The notes beneath the pieces were generated by a model. The model worked only from the letters and a program-made list of their open reading frames with translations, did not search any database and was not told where the DNA came from. Of a DNA stretch of 64,000 nt, positions 45,245 to 57,342 are shown piece after piece; position 1 is the stretch's first letter, and each line of letters starts with the position of its first letter. This DNA is from Vitellaria paradoxa (lineage: Eukaryota > Streptophyta > Magnoliopsida > Ericales > Sapotaceae): the NCBI GenBank assembly GCA_019916065.1, contig CM034241.1, positions 23,793,840 through 23,857,839 on the forward strand. The letters run 5' to 3'. The translations under genes and the position numbers were made by a program.

Positions 45245-46246
45245 CATGGCCCCAAGAGTTAAGCGTAATGCTAATCGGCGATTAGGGTCTACCTCTTTTG
45301 ATAGAAGCCAATTTTGGATGGAGGAGGCTGAAAATCAATACGATGATATCTGGGGACATAAACCTTTATTGATTGAGCGATTCTAGCATATTAACCTCTT
45401 TAGCCATGAGGAATTTATGTTATAACAAAAATTTGAAGGGCGTCAATGGCTTAACATTACCAAGTTCCATGCCTATTGTGTGATTGATGTGGTGAGGGAA
45501 TTCTTTGCTAATATCAAAGAGGGGTCAATTATTAGGAGGAGGGGTAGGGAAAGAATTATTAGCTGGGTTTGAGGGGCTAAAATAACACTCGCACCAGACT
45601 ACTTTGCACAAGTATTTCAGTTGCCTCGAGTCCCAAATCTAGAGTTTTCCTATCCTGCTGACGACACCCTACTATTACCTGTTATAGCATCTGAGATTTT
45701 GTTTGAGGATCAGGAGTGGACAAGGGAGTATAGGAAGCTAGTTTCTGCACTTAAGGACAAGTATTGGGCATTTCACATGTTCTCATGCACTAATCTGCTG
45801 TCCCAAAATAGAAACTCTGACTGTAGCCCACTTAGAGCTCGATTGATCTATGCCATTAGGACTGGGATGACCATTGACTTACCTTCATACATTTGGCACC
45901 AAGTGGCATATACTTATAAGCAACCAAGAGCTCTAGTTGCTTTACCATTTGGAGTGGCCTTCACAGAGATATTTAGATGAAAGGGGGCACAGATTATTGA
46001 TGACATTCCCTTAGTCTCAGGATTGCAACCATGTAACATCAGCTCTTGTTCAAAATTCTGATGTCTTTTAGCAAAGAAGAAGAAGAAGAAACAGACAGAA
46101 AAAAATGTTATGGAAGAAGGCGGACCATCACATGCCCAGGAAGAGCTAAAGGAGCAAGAGGCGACTAATGCTGAGCTAGCCATCCAGATAGGTGCCTTAG
46201 CTGAGAGGATCAGTCACTTGAAGCAGAATCAAGAAGATGACCATTA
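45245..46246 (+). pseudogene. gypsy element A 3' ORF (Athila-type, 'plant transposon protein' region)
   Basis: From ATG 45245: MAPRVKRNANRRLGSTSFDR, then (with stops) QWLNITKFHAYCVIDVVREF and IISWVxGAKITLAPDYFAQV. Open 45621-45980 with SALKDKYWAFHMFSCTNLLS and RARLIYAIRTGMTIDLPSYI, followed by a Lys/Glu-rich and Gln-rich tail. Athila and related elements carry an ORF of this kind downstream of integrase, in the position of env, often annotated as a putative plant transposon protein. Its role is unknown and I see no signal peptide or fusion segment. Broken by at least three stops. Confidence 0.6.
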
Positions 46247-46658
46247 GCTTTTACTACGCATTCATCAGACATAGCAGACTCAGGGTCATCTTCTCTAGAG
46301 TATCCTGGATTATATGCGAGTCACATTCGCCTCCACCACCTCAATGACTGGATATTTTGTTTCTTTTTAGTCATTTTCTTTTCTTTTTGATATTTTGAGA
46401 GTTTAAGATTTAGTTTCACTACTTTATTTGATACTCCTAAAACTCTGTAATTAACTTTAGTGGTTTGTATTGGTGTATTGATATTTTAACTATTTTGACG
46501 TTGTTAACTTATTGTTTGTTAATTGCATTTTGGCCTTTATTTTCTTCTTATTCTATTTCTTGAATTATTTTCTCTTTATATATCCATGTTGAGTGTTGAT
46601 ATTGCTTTATGTTGGCACAACTTTTTTATTTTTGTCTTTGTTAAGAACGGGTACTTCA

Positions 46659-47251
46659 TGTCTGGTTTTAATGAGGATAAACTTAATCAGAAGGAAAACC
46701 CTAATACTTTAATTGGTAGGAAACATAAGTGGGAACCTACAATTTATATATCCTGTGATGAGAGTGACTTAGAGAGCTCAGAGGTTGATTTAGATACGTG
46801 GCTTGATGAGTGTTTCCTAGACAGTAATTCACTACATTTGCCACTTATTTTCCCTCTCCTTGTTCATATCACACCTTACCAATTCCTTAAGGGGTAAGGA
46901 TGGGATGATGTTGACCTCGAACTTCTTTTACAAATGGAATGGGTTGAACTAGACATATATGATGAGTGGTCAGATGCACCTACTTACAATACTGACACTG
47001 AAACCAAAGTAGGATCTGAGGAGAGTTCACTTTCTGATTACAATGATATGTCACCACTGGAGGATGTGCCTGCCACTGATAGTACTAATACTGAGAATGA
47101 GTCTACTGAGAGCCATGACACTAATACTGAGTCTACTGAGAGCAATGAAATTTCCAGTGAGTCAGCGCAGTTTGATGACTTAGATCTTTCAGAGCAATTT
47201 ATTCACGATTTTCATAATTCACTAGATCAATTTGAAGCCAACCTGAGGTAA
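46659..47251 (+). pseudogene. gypsy element A second 3' ORF, acidic and Ser/Thr-rich
   Basis: ATG 46659 gives MSGFNEDKLNQKENPNTLIG, then ISCDESDLESSEVDLDTWLD, one TAA at 46897, and a second open part (46934-47251) with NDMSPLEDVPATDSTNTENE and a repeated NTES-TESHD/TESNE stretch near 47086-47150, ending QFIHDFHNSLDQFEANLR. Very acidic, low complexity. No family recognised and function unknown. It is set between the Athila-type ORF and the 3' UTR. Confidence 0.5.
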
Positions 47252-49053
47252 TTCTTGATCCCTTCTTTTTATTTCTTTTTTGCTTATTTATTATTTTGTT
47301 ATTTTATTTATGTTATTTCATTGGCATCATTAGTCGCTTGAGCATTAGTTGGAGGGAACCATGACCTATGCACTTCTTACCTTGCATTTTCACCATTGTT
47401 CTTCCTTTACACACATTGAGGACACTATGTATCTTTAGTTGGGGTGTGGTTATGTGTTTATATTGCCCATGATATATTAGTGACTAGTGAATGTTTTAGC
47501 ACTTAATCCAATGATCGTATTATTCATGTAAATAACAAATGGTTTGGTTTCAATTTTGAATAGGGAACTTAATTTAAAATTGAGTATAAAATTTTCTAAT
47601 GTGTTGCAAACTTATCACTTAAAACCATTGAATTGAAAGTGTGTCAAGGATTGGAATTTATGAGATTTAGTCATTCAAATATGCCAAGACATAGGTGGAG
47701 ACTTAAAACCTTACATTGTGTGAGCTTTTGAGCCTAACTTTTCATTTTTAAGGGTTTTACAATGCTCTTTATAATTTCTTTCATCTCACTTTCCATGAAT
47801 AGCTTCATTACATTAACTTGCATTGGTATTAAATGCACAAGACACTATTTGCTGATTTACATGTGTAGATTAGTGTTTTTGACAAAGTGTTATTAAACTA
47901 GAGAGTGATATTAGGCCATCTTTTTGATATTTAAAAGCCTAAAACATTTCTTTGATTACATAGCCCTTGGAGCCACTTTGAAGCCTTTAAAGAAATAAAA
48001 TAATAAATGAAAATTTTCTTGTTTAGCCACAGTTATGACTCTTTTAACCTTAGATGCATAGGTAAACCAACCCTAGCATGTCTTAGGATATTGGTGCAAT
48101 TTTTTTAACAAGGGTAATGAAAAGAGGAGTTGTGATTAGAAATTGTGGTAGTTAATATAAAAAAAAAAAAAAAAAAGAGAGAGAGATCTATTACTTCATG
48201 AGTTTATTAGCATTGGCCCTATGTAAATTTTTTTTTTTTTTTGATTGAGCTTCAATGTTGGGCTTTCAAGAAGCTGAAAAATGAAAAATTGGGGGGATAT
48301 TGCATTACACTATCCTTGGACATGCACTTTGATTTTCCTTATCCCTTGTTTATCTAGCCAATACCCCTTTGACCAAGTTACAACCTAGTAAAGACCTAAT
48401 GGACTTTAGGTGAAAAACACTTAGAAGAGCATTGATTTATTTTATGTGATCTATGGTAGTTGTATTGCTTAAGCATTGATACATTCTACTCATGAAGTTA
48501 TGAAACTCTCTGTGCTTGAATTCTTTCAGTCACGTCTTGATTGGGTTCATTACATTTATTTGGCATTGTAATCTTGCATGAACCATGAGAGTAACCTTTT
48601 TCGAGTGACTTTATTCTATTTGAGCGACCAACCTGGTGAGATTTGAAGTTGAGACTGTAGTCTTTTGAGTATGTTTGATGACTATTTTGATTGAATGATA
48701 TGAATTGCCATATTTGAAATGAGATGGTTAAAAAGTAGGTGAGTTAAATACACCCTGGAAAAATTTATATGACGTTTAAAATTTTGTTACTTATTTCATT
48801 TTGAACTTAAATCAGGAGTTATTGAAATGATAGTTACCATCTATTGGATTAGTTTAGGAATTTTGTGGGTAGATTCACTACAAACCCTCACGAGACTTCA
48901 CTCGTCCAATAGGGGGAACCTAAGGGTTTAAAAGGCTTGCTGCACGTTGCTAAGTGTAGCTGTGTGTCCAACGAAAAGAGAAATAGGATAGTAGTTTCAT
49001 TTCATTTCAATAAAGGCATTGCTAGGGACTAGTAATGCTCAAGTTGGCAAGTG
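47252..49053. other. gypsy element A 3' non-coding region with polypurine stretch
   Basis: No ORF. Several blocks match, in order, the 3' region of element B (for example CATTGAGGACA at 47412 and 58557; CCAAGTTACAACC at 48374 and 59653; CCTAAGGGTTTAAA at 48909 and 60189). It ends with AAGTTGGCAAGTG, a weakened polypurine tract just before the 3' LTR. A-runs at about 48160-48176. Confidence 0.7.
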
Positions 49054-50542
49054 TGATTGCACTTGTAAAGTGTAATTACAAACTCCATATTTTGACCTTT
49101 ATTCATGCATTTAAGTAATTAATTTAAGAGTTTTGTTATTATTTTATTACTTATAGAATTTATTTTCTAAATTGTAGGAAAAATGGTGAAATAATCATAA
49201 TTAACAGCAATGAAAATGGTTCAGAGGATGGAGAGAACACTGTGGTTTGGACACCTCCTCAGGTAGTCCAGACCAAGTCAAAAGCTAAGTTGATAGAAGG
49301 AAGCAAAACCTAGAAGAAAATGGTTCTATGGCCCGGACTGTCCGGGCCACAGTAAGGCTACTACGCGTGTTTTGCCAGCTCTTTTTAGGGTTTTCATTAT
49401 GATTGTAAATACCATCCTTTGTAGCCGTATTGGCAACTTTCTACCCTACATTCTTTCATATTTTTAGAGAGTTTTTAAAGTGTTTTTAATATGTGAAGAA
49501 AGCTTTTAAAGTTTGGCAAAGTCTTTGTAGGATTTGTTACAGCTTTCGTTTTTCATCGTTATGCATCGGATTCGGTTCTAAAGTACATTGTTTTCGCTTT
49601 TTAATTTAATAATATTATCTTTTTGATTCATTCTTTATTTAGTGATTTATATATGATTTGTTTGTTATTATTCATCTTAAAATCATGCTAACGTAAACCC
49701 TTCTTTCTTGATTCAACGAATCAAGGAAGGGTGGATTATTACGATCAATAGGATGTGTGTAGACCCTTTGCATGGTTTGCGAAAACTCATGCATAGGGAT
49801 CTATATTTCTTTCAAATGTGATTTCTTTTGTTTCAAAACCTTCAAAAACGAAAATTTTTGACTATATTTTCTGTAATCACTGGTAAAAGGTTTTTGATTA
49901 AAACTTGGCATTAATATTTTTGAACAAAATGAAATTGGATTTGAACCCAAGTAATATCACAAAATATTCTTCCGGTTTTATGATCCTAAACGTGAGTATA
50001 AAACTGAGATTTTGGTTAATAATGAACCTTTAACGAAGAAATCTTTCCAATCTATTTGTTCCTTTACGTGAACTTTAGATCGTAGTTGTATGCAAATCCC
50101 TTTGTGAAGTGATTAACCCACCTGGAATTGAAAGTTGAATCAAGAACTATATTTGATATTGTTATTGTTATTTGAATTAATTCTTTATATGATTAATTGG
50201 TTGCTTTGAAATTTTAAACTTGTTTATTTTGTGCAATTCATGCTTTAGTTGAATTTTCTTATTAGTAATCATTATTCTTGTTGAAAGAAAAAATTTGTTC
50301 TCTGAATTTCATTAAATAGTTGTTAGTGTGTTATTTATTTTTTCATTTTTTTGAAAACCCTAGAAATTTAGCATTCATCAAACTCTACAATTTCATTGAA
50401 CTTAAAATTGATAATTTCTATTGTAACCTAGAAACTAAACATAGGTTTCCTGTGGATTCGACCTTGGTCTCACCGAGTTAAAACTACACTGCACACCCTT
50501 ACACTTGGGTGTTAGTTTAGACACAATATATAGATGCGGTCA
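49054..50542 (+). repeat. gypsy element A, 3' LTR
   Basis: 1489 bp, starts TGATTGCACTTG and ends ATGCGGTCA. Close to the 5' LTR over most of its length, but without the 36185-36412 duplications. It keeps a single GGCCCGGACTGTCCGGGCC palindrome near 49330. Confidence 0.9.
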
Positions 50543-51107
50543 ACACCTTTTGAAGCACTTTCTAGTGTGCGTTTTGGCTTTAGAATGTGTCATTCAGCGT
50601 CATGAGTCTAAAAGCCTTTCTCATTTCAGTGCTTGCCCTTTGAATCTTCAGTAGGGGCCTTTAGTCTTTTGATTAGAGTAGGGGTTGCGAGAGAGTAGAG
50701 CGTACCGCCCTGCCACAGTCGCAGGTCTGTTTTGTAGTCGCGACTGTTGTCATAGTCAACAAGGTTTAAACTTCCAGGAAAAAAACTTTGAATTGGGAGG
50801 GCAATCCTCCCAGTGACCTAACCGAACCTTAAACTGACACAGGTGAACAAGTAGAGTATACTAGGGCACTTGAGAGAACCATGTTGTGGGAACTCGGCAA
50901 AATGACCTTGTAACTTTGGGAGAAGGGGTGCTCTCTTATCTTTTGATTAGGAAAGCAATACATACCCTTTATGTTTGTACAATGAGTGAGTGAAATCAAG
51001 TGGATTGTTCTTAAACCTCACATGCCTTTCAGCTTTTTTGCTATTTGGATTATATTTTCATTAATCATACCATAATTAGTTAAGCTCAACAGTATATAAG
51101 TCATTAA
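50543..51107. other. Unassigned flanking DNA
   Basis: No gene or bounded repeat recognised. 50690-50760 is somewhat GC-richer. Confidence 0.35.
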
Positions 51108-51229
51108 GGGTGTTTGGTTTATCAAAAGAAAAAAAATCTAACTTTTATTAATTTTTTTCAATTAAATTTTATCACCGTGTGACTTTTACCCAATTTTGTT
51201 TTTAATTTTTTAACCAACCAAACACCACC
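51108..51229. mobile_element. Tourist-like MITE, 122 bp
   Basis: Starts GGGTGTTTGGTTTATC; the reverse complement of the end starts GGTGGTGTTTGGTTGG. TAA flanks it on both sides (51105-51107 and 51230-51232), the usual PIF/Harbinger target duplication. No coding capacity. Confidence 0.75.
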
Positions 51230-51540
51230 TAACCCACAAAAATCTTGTATTAATTGGTGGTGTGAACTAATACATTTCCCACTTGTTTGCATGATGAATG
51301 GTTAATGTGGAAACTTGTCAATTTGGTATTGTGTTTGATATTTGAGATAGATCATATAAGCTTCTTGCTAATTCAATATAGTATGATACTATATATATAC
51401 TTGTTGATGTAGGGCATTCTTATTACAATTCATCTTACATCAGAAAAAAAAAAAAAAAAAAAAAACTTTCGAGAAATGTTAATGTTGTAAGAAATTTAAC
51501 CAAAAGAAACGTTTAACTTGTAGTTTTAGGGTTATCCAAT

Positions 51541-51955
51541 TATGAATCCATTTGGAAGTTCAATTTTATGTGTGTAGTAAAACAAGTAGTAATTTTTAGT
51601 AAATTTTGACAAGTTTTAGATGTTTGGTAAAATTATTGGTAATTTTTAATAATTTTTAGCAATTTTTTTGTGTGTTTGGTAAAAATTTTGGTAACCTTGA
51701 TGTTTTACCAAACACCTACATCCCAAAAGTTGGTAGGGGCAAAATGGGAAAAATAAAAAGATTGATTTATTTTCTTTTCTTTTCTTTCCATCCTTCCAAA
51801 CAATGGAAAGAAATTACTTTTCCTAATTTCTATCATTTCCTAAGTTCAACTAAACAACTATGGGGAAAATCACTTTCCATCCTCATGGATCATCTATAAG
51901 GATGGAAGTAGATCGTCCATCCTCATCCTTTTCCATTTGTCCATCCAAACATAGA
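51541..51955. mobile_element. MITE-like DNA, one part with a Harbinger-type end
   Basis: 51660-51720 has facing TGTTTGGTAAAA and TTTTACCAAACA sequences. 51730-51950 ends CCATCCAAACATAGAG, whose reverse complement resembles the left end of the Harbinger relic at 28550, with GGAAGG-rich DNA inside. Ends are not exact. Confidence 0.4.
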
Positions 51956-54256
51956 GTAAATGTTATGTATGGGTGGGTTATGGATTTTGTTAATCGAGTT
52001 GAGTGAGTGTTGAGATGGAGTTGATTTGTTAGAACGGTAAGTTAATTAGTGAATAGTTTGTTAGAATAGTAAGAGTTGAGAGGGAGCTGGTTTTGTTACC
52101 CTAAATCCCCTTGTTTAGGACAAGCAACCACACTACTGACGCCACCAGAACATATCCATCAAGATTGAATAGCACTAGGGTTTTCACAAAGAGATCCCAG
52201 CCTCTATCTTTCTAAACTTTTTGGATATAAACTTTGCATTGGTCTATAGGATTGAACAAATGAAATTCCAAAACCCATTTCCAACTCAGACAAAATCGAG
52301 AGCAGAGGATGACCCCTAATTGTCCTTCTGTTACTGCCAACTTCCTTTGCCTTCTTGCATATCTTGATGACCCATCCCAACTCCTCCAAGTAGTTAATGA
52401 CCCATTTCAACTCCTCCAAGTAGATCATTATGACTCGTTTGTAGTTTCTTCTTCTCTTAATGATTTTGATGGTTGTGTCGTGTTACTCGTTACCATCAAT
52501 GCCGATGGTCGTGTGGCTGATCTAAGTTATCTTCCTTGTCTTCTCAAGCAATAGGCCTTTTGTCCATGATTGAACTTAGTCTCTTTGACTTCCCCTAAGT
52601 GGGATGCTGTACTTTAGCAAAATAATTGGTATCGTACACCGAGAGTATATCAACTAGAAATTTAGTGCTTCCATAGTTTTCTATCATAAAAAGGGCTACT
52701 ATTGTTACAATACTTCTCTGAATAAGTTTGCAAAGATGCGGAGTGACTTGATATGATACACAAAAGAAATTTAAGAAAAAAATAGAAGAAATAGCCAAGA
52801 GACAAAAGGAATAAGAGAGGGAACATAGAGGAAGCAGGGGAAATTAACTCATAAGTTTCATTTCAATATCAATTCATAGTATTCAACCATAGTCTGCCTT
52901 CACCCACTTACAACCAACTTCAATAATGAAATACCAAAAAAAAAAAAAAAAAATCCAAATTCCAAACTAGGAAATACCAAATGTTTATCCTAGGAACTAA
53001 CAACATTATTGAAAAGGGAATAGCCTTCAATCCAAGAGATAATTAAGGGAGATGGATTAACAATTGGTGTCCAATCAATTCCCTTGTAATGGGAAGAAAC
53101 ATAATTCTATTAAGTTGGAACCACACGCTCCTTCCTCCAATCACCTAGCCATGAACATAAGGGGTGTGCAAGCTTTTGCCACAACTTAAGTAGAGATGGC
53201 ATTAATGTAACCACAACAATCAGTGAAGAGCTTACAAACATTTGCAATGATTGAGATGGCTTTTTTAGGTGATGTAATGCTGCAAAGTACAACATCAACC
53301 ATATCACTATTGATTGGTCATTAGAATTATCACTTAAATCATCAAGCTCCTTAAAGTGAGGTTCATAAACCAATTCTTCTAGATAATCCTTATTAGTCTC
53401 TGGTAAATATTCTTCAATGAATGAAGCATTCTTGAAACAAGTGGTTGATACTAGCTTAAACCCTTTGCAACTAATAGCCTTGTACTGCTACAATCATGAC
53501 ATTTTTATCTCTGTTGGCACTTATTGTTGGGGCACTAGGCGGAGGAGGAGGAGCTAGTACAGATCTTGGGTTAGATGAATTTAAGGATGGCTACAATTGC
53601 TTAGTCCAAGAGGAGTTCAATGATCTATGAAATTGACCCTATACCCATAACCATGCCTACAACGACTCTTATCAATCCTATCATGGCAGTTCTAATTATG
53701 AGATGCATTTGTGTTTGAAAAATGGTGAAATCTCTCAAGGGAATCCACCCTAGTGAACAAATTATGATAAATTTTGCCTAGAAGCAATTTCAAATTAGAT
53801 GGCTATTAACTGATCTTTCCATTGAATTATCTACCTACTTGATGCTTCTACTTGGATAAGGTTTATGATATTGAAATTAAGAATGATTGAAAATTGGAAT
53901 AGCATGTCCCTAACACTGCAATTGAAGGACTTGACCAGAAAAATGTATCATTGTTTTGATTTTCAAAATAGGAAAAAGATATCTTCATTTGGAATGGAGT
54001 GACCCTATGCTAAAATAGGATATCCCAACTCTGAAATAGGATATCCTTAGTTTGGACTAGGGAGTAAAATTAAGTTCATTGTTGTGTCACCAAAAGGCTA
54101 CTAGAATGCTGCTGCCAAATCCTAAAAGTGTCATAGGCCTTATGAAAGAGTCATCACCTAGCCACCAAAGGATGCCAACATGCATGGCCGCCAGAGGGAG
54201 GCCTCTATCATAGAAGTCACTAAAGCTTAACTAAATTTAGGACGCGTGTACATTTG
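51956..54256. other. Unassigned DNA
   Basis: No convincing gene on either strand. Short open frames (for example 52309-52554 plus, 53110-53373 minus) match nothing I know. Long A-runs occur near 52936-52953. Confidence 0.35.
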
Positions 54257-56025
54257 TGATTGCTCGCAATCATTGTTGATTGTAACCTCATTTTACACTC
54301 TTCTTTGAAACATTTTATCAAGTAGAATTCATTTCTTATCATTTTTTGATTATTTATATTATTTTCATGTGTTTTGTAGGAGTATGGAAGGAAAACACCC
54401 AAAGAAAGGCAACTTGGAAGCTTAAAGAAGCAAATCAGCAAAGAAGTGACAAAGCCTATTGATTACAACTTGGGGCATATCTTGAGCTTTTGAGATCCAA
54501 TTGAGGTGATTCAAAAGCCCAAAATCAAGTATGCATTCTAAGCTACAACTTTCATGAAGAACCCAAGTCTAAAAAAGGTCTTCATCTACCTCGAAATTTG
54601 CTTGCAATGTTGCACAATTCGAAATTCTTCAGATGGTTCGGCATGACACCCCGTTAGTGTTTTGGCCATAACGTTTTACTCACAACTTGGATTGATGCGA
54701 TTCTTTTTGGGTTGGAAAGAAAAATTGAAGAGCTACAATATAATGGTAAAGCTGAACACTATCCTCTTGCGTCTTGATGGCTTCAGGATGGCAAACACCA
54801 TTAGCTCCTGACTCTCCTTACTACTTTTTGGGGTCCCAGGGCTGACCTCGATGGTTTAGATTTTAGGATTTTTTTTTGCATTCTTCTATAAATACAGACA
54901 TTGTATTAGACTTTGGAGGGCTGTTCATATGTTTTAGGGTTATTTTTTTGATAGTTTTCTTTTAGTTTTAGAGAGTTTTCATTACGTTTGATTTGAAGAT
55001 TTGGATTCAAGCATTTGGTTTAGTTGAAGTTTCGTAAGGTGTACGCTTTTCTTTTCCTTATGGTTTATGCATGTAAGTTACTTTGTATTTAATTATTTCA
55101 ATTCTATGCTTTAAGTTCAGATTATTTCATATTTCTTTCTATTTCCTTAGACTTTAATATCTTCTTTTGTTTTTGCTTTTCGTTTTACATTAATGGATGG
55201 TTTGCAAGTATATTTTCCTCTTCGAAGTTCAAGCATGTTAGGCTAAGGTTTGTTCTTGGCTTCAAGCCATTGAAGGTGGTGTGGTAGTTTGGTGAAGTCA
55301 AACGTAAAAGAATATTTTTAAGTGAAATATCTTTTTGATTTCTAATTGGAATCTCGTTGTATGTTAGGGTTTTTTCGAAATCAAATCACGCGTGCTATAA
55401 TCATAGCTTGATTATGATTGGCCACTCGTTCATACCAAGTGTTTGATTCAATGGCCGAGTGATTTGGAGCTTATTTTCCTAAAACCATAATATGAGGTTT
55501 TCTTAAGAAACTGATTCATCCGTGTTACAATCGAAGCTTAGTTATGAGTTGATACTCGTACACACTAGGTGTTCGATTCAATGTCTCGGCGAGTCTAAAA
55601 CTAATTTCAAAAGCCTCCGCTTACCTTGAGTTCCATAAATTAGGTTGTAATGAAATATCTTCTGACCTAGCAATGCATGTGCATTTGCTAGGTTGAGTTA
55701 TCAATGTGTTTGAGTAAACCACTACCCCACTACCAGATTTGGTTCGAAGCTAAGATTATCTTAGTTATTTTATTTTTAATATTTGTATTTTCATTTAATA
55801 TCACAATTTCTTCACTCCATCATTCTCAACCTAGCCATACTCAAGCATCTTATAAATCCAAAATTAGTTTAGATTAACTTAGATTCACCCACTAACTAAG
55901 AGAACAAGTTTAGAGCTTTTAACAAAGCCCGCCCAATGGAGATGACCTTGGTTCTCACCGAGTAAAACTACGACCATCCTCTTGTACTTGAGAGGTAGAA
56001 CATGAACACATTTCGGGGTTGGTCA
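54257..56025 (+). repeat. gypsy element B, 5' LTR
   Basis: 1769 bp, starts TGATTGCTCGCAATC and ends GGGTTGGTCA. TATA box TATAAATA at 54887-54894. It holds two diverged copies of a unit with ATCATAGCTT, ACTCGT and GTGTTTGATTCAATG (about 55386-55480 and 55510-55605). Confidence 0.9.
54887..54894 (+). promoter_or_regulatory. LTR TATA box, element B
   Basis: TATAAATA in the 5' LTR. The matching site in the 3' LTR is TATAGATA (about 61014). Confidence 0.6.
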
Positions 56026-56031
56026 AGTTTT

Positions 56032-56049
56032 TGGCACCGTTGCTGAGGA
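56032..56049 (+). promoter_or_regulatory. gypsy element B primer-binding site
   Basis: TGGCACCGTTGCTGAGGA, six bases after the LTR, spaced as in element A and close to the same tRNA-derived sequence. Confidence 0.85.
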
Positions 56050-56276
56050 GGGTAACTTAACACTAGACTTGGGAGTTAAAAGGGAGTTCACTTGAGAAAT
56101 TGGGTGAATTCTTTCTTTTCTCTATCTCTTTATTATTAGTTTTCTTTCTTTTCCATTGTTATATATTCATTTGCATTTCATATAATCTAGCTTACATGTT
56201 AGTTAACTTAGGTTGTATTTTAGTGTAGTTTTTCTCTTTTCTCATTTTGTTTCATTTTTATTTTTTGATCTTGGAC

Positions 56277-57135
56277 ATGGATGTTGGTGATTTTGTACAT
56301 AGCCCTTTTAACATCCAAGATTACATAGAGTATCTAAGTGGTTTTTTTGGATATGATTTTGCATTCGATACCTATAATATGTCTCCCTAATTCTTTGGGC
56401 AAGAGGAGGAAGACCCATGTCTTCATCTCAATAGGCTTGAGGTAGTGCGTGGCTTATGTGATGATGTTAGAATGAGTAAGAGAATTAGGTTCATGTTTTT
56501 CCCTTTGTCTCTACAGATGTGGCTGGTGACTAGTGTTATAATTTTGGTGAATGGACCACTTGGGAGCAATTTTGTCAAGGTTTTATTAAAAATTTCCTCC
56601 CCATTCATCAAACCTTCACCAATGGCTTTCAAATTAGAAATTTTGATCAAAAGAGGGGTGAAGTATTTTATAAATGTTGGGAGAGATTTAATATACTTTT
56701 GGACACTTTCCCAAGTCACGGATTAGAGTTAGGGGACATCGTAGCCATATTATATAATGCTCTATCTTGTAAGTTACACCAAGTGTTTGATATAGCCTTA
56801 GGTAGGGAGTTTCTTGACCTCACCTTAGGTGAGGCATGTCATTCCTTGAATTTTTCTATGAACACACCAGGCCACAGGGAAAACTTGAGCCTAGCTTTGA
56901 ATCTCATGCAATTGAAAGCCACACCAAACCTTTCCCATATGCTCATACTTTGCTTGATCTTCATGATCCATCCTTTAGAAGTAGCATATGCATGGAGACC
57001 GATTATTCAAATTTTGCCTGTCCCAACTTTGTTCCACTCACTGAGGGCCAGTTTGATTGGCCTAGTGAACCTAATGATGCACAATTTAAATTAGACAAGA
57101 AACACATTCCTCCACCACCACCTCAATACCAATAG
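56277..57135 (+). pseudogene. gypsy element B gag, decayed
   Basis: From ATG 56277: MDVGDFVHSPFNIQDYIEYL, a stop, then FFGQEEEDPCLHLNRLEVVR and CDDVRMSKRIRFMFFPLSLQ, the start of a retrotransposon gag domain. In a shifted frame it continues with LLDTFPSHGLELGDI-type sequence and DIALGREFLDLTLGEACHSL (56699-57094), the end of that domain. The last open part (56836-57135) finishes IPPPPPQYQ. No zinc knuckle is visible. At least two frameshifts and two stops. Confidence 0.75.
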
Positions 57136-57342
57136 CTTAATCCTGTTGCATTTCAACCTGCACAAAAGGGGCCTATTGAGGACATTCTTTATCAATTCAT
57201 GCAATAGTAGTTAAGCATCAATAACAATATAAATCGAGCTTTATATGACATCAAAGGGAAAATTTCTAGGTTGACACAAGTAATAAGCACCATTTGAAGT
57301 GGTAAACTCCCTACACAAACACTTCCAAACCGGAAAGGTCAA

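Larger units (their letters stand above)
35969..50542 (+). mobile_element. Athila/Tat-like Ty3/gypsy retrotransposon (14.6 kb)
   Basis: The two LTRs (35969-37563 and 49054-50542) are highly alike. A primer site TGGCGCCATTGCTGGGGA follows the 5' LTR, and a degenerate polypurine stretch precedes the 3' LTR. Gene order is gag, protease, RT, RNase H, integrase, then about 4.7 kb with one or two extra ORFs, as in the Tat/Athila group. A related solo LTR of 1799 bp is inserted between protease and RT. The first bases of the 5' LTR differ from the other copies, and no target duplication is visible (5 bp after the 3' LTR: ACACC). All genes are broken. Confidence 0.9.

Noticed and set aside
45177..47251. 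Envelope-like gene (endogenous retrovirus) downstream of integrase
   Set aside because: Position fits env, but there is no signal peptide, transmembrane segment or fusion-peptide-like stretch, and the sequence resembles the Athila-type ORF.
52309..52554. Plus-strand 81-codon ORF with repeated QLLQV
   Set aside because: Short internal duplication of DPSQLLQV/DPFQLLQV but no family, no exon context.
52928..52985. GAAATACCAAA repeated on both sides of an A-run, as a fourth tail-only insertion
   Set aside because: The A-run is on the wrong side of a short unique piece and the pre-tail bases do not resemble an L1 end. Could be slippage or local duplication.
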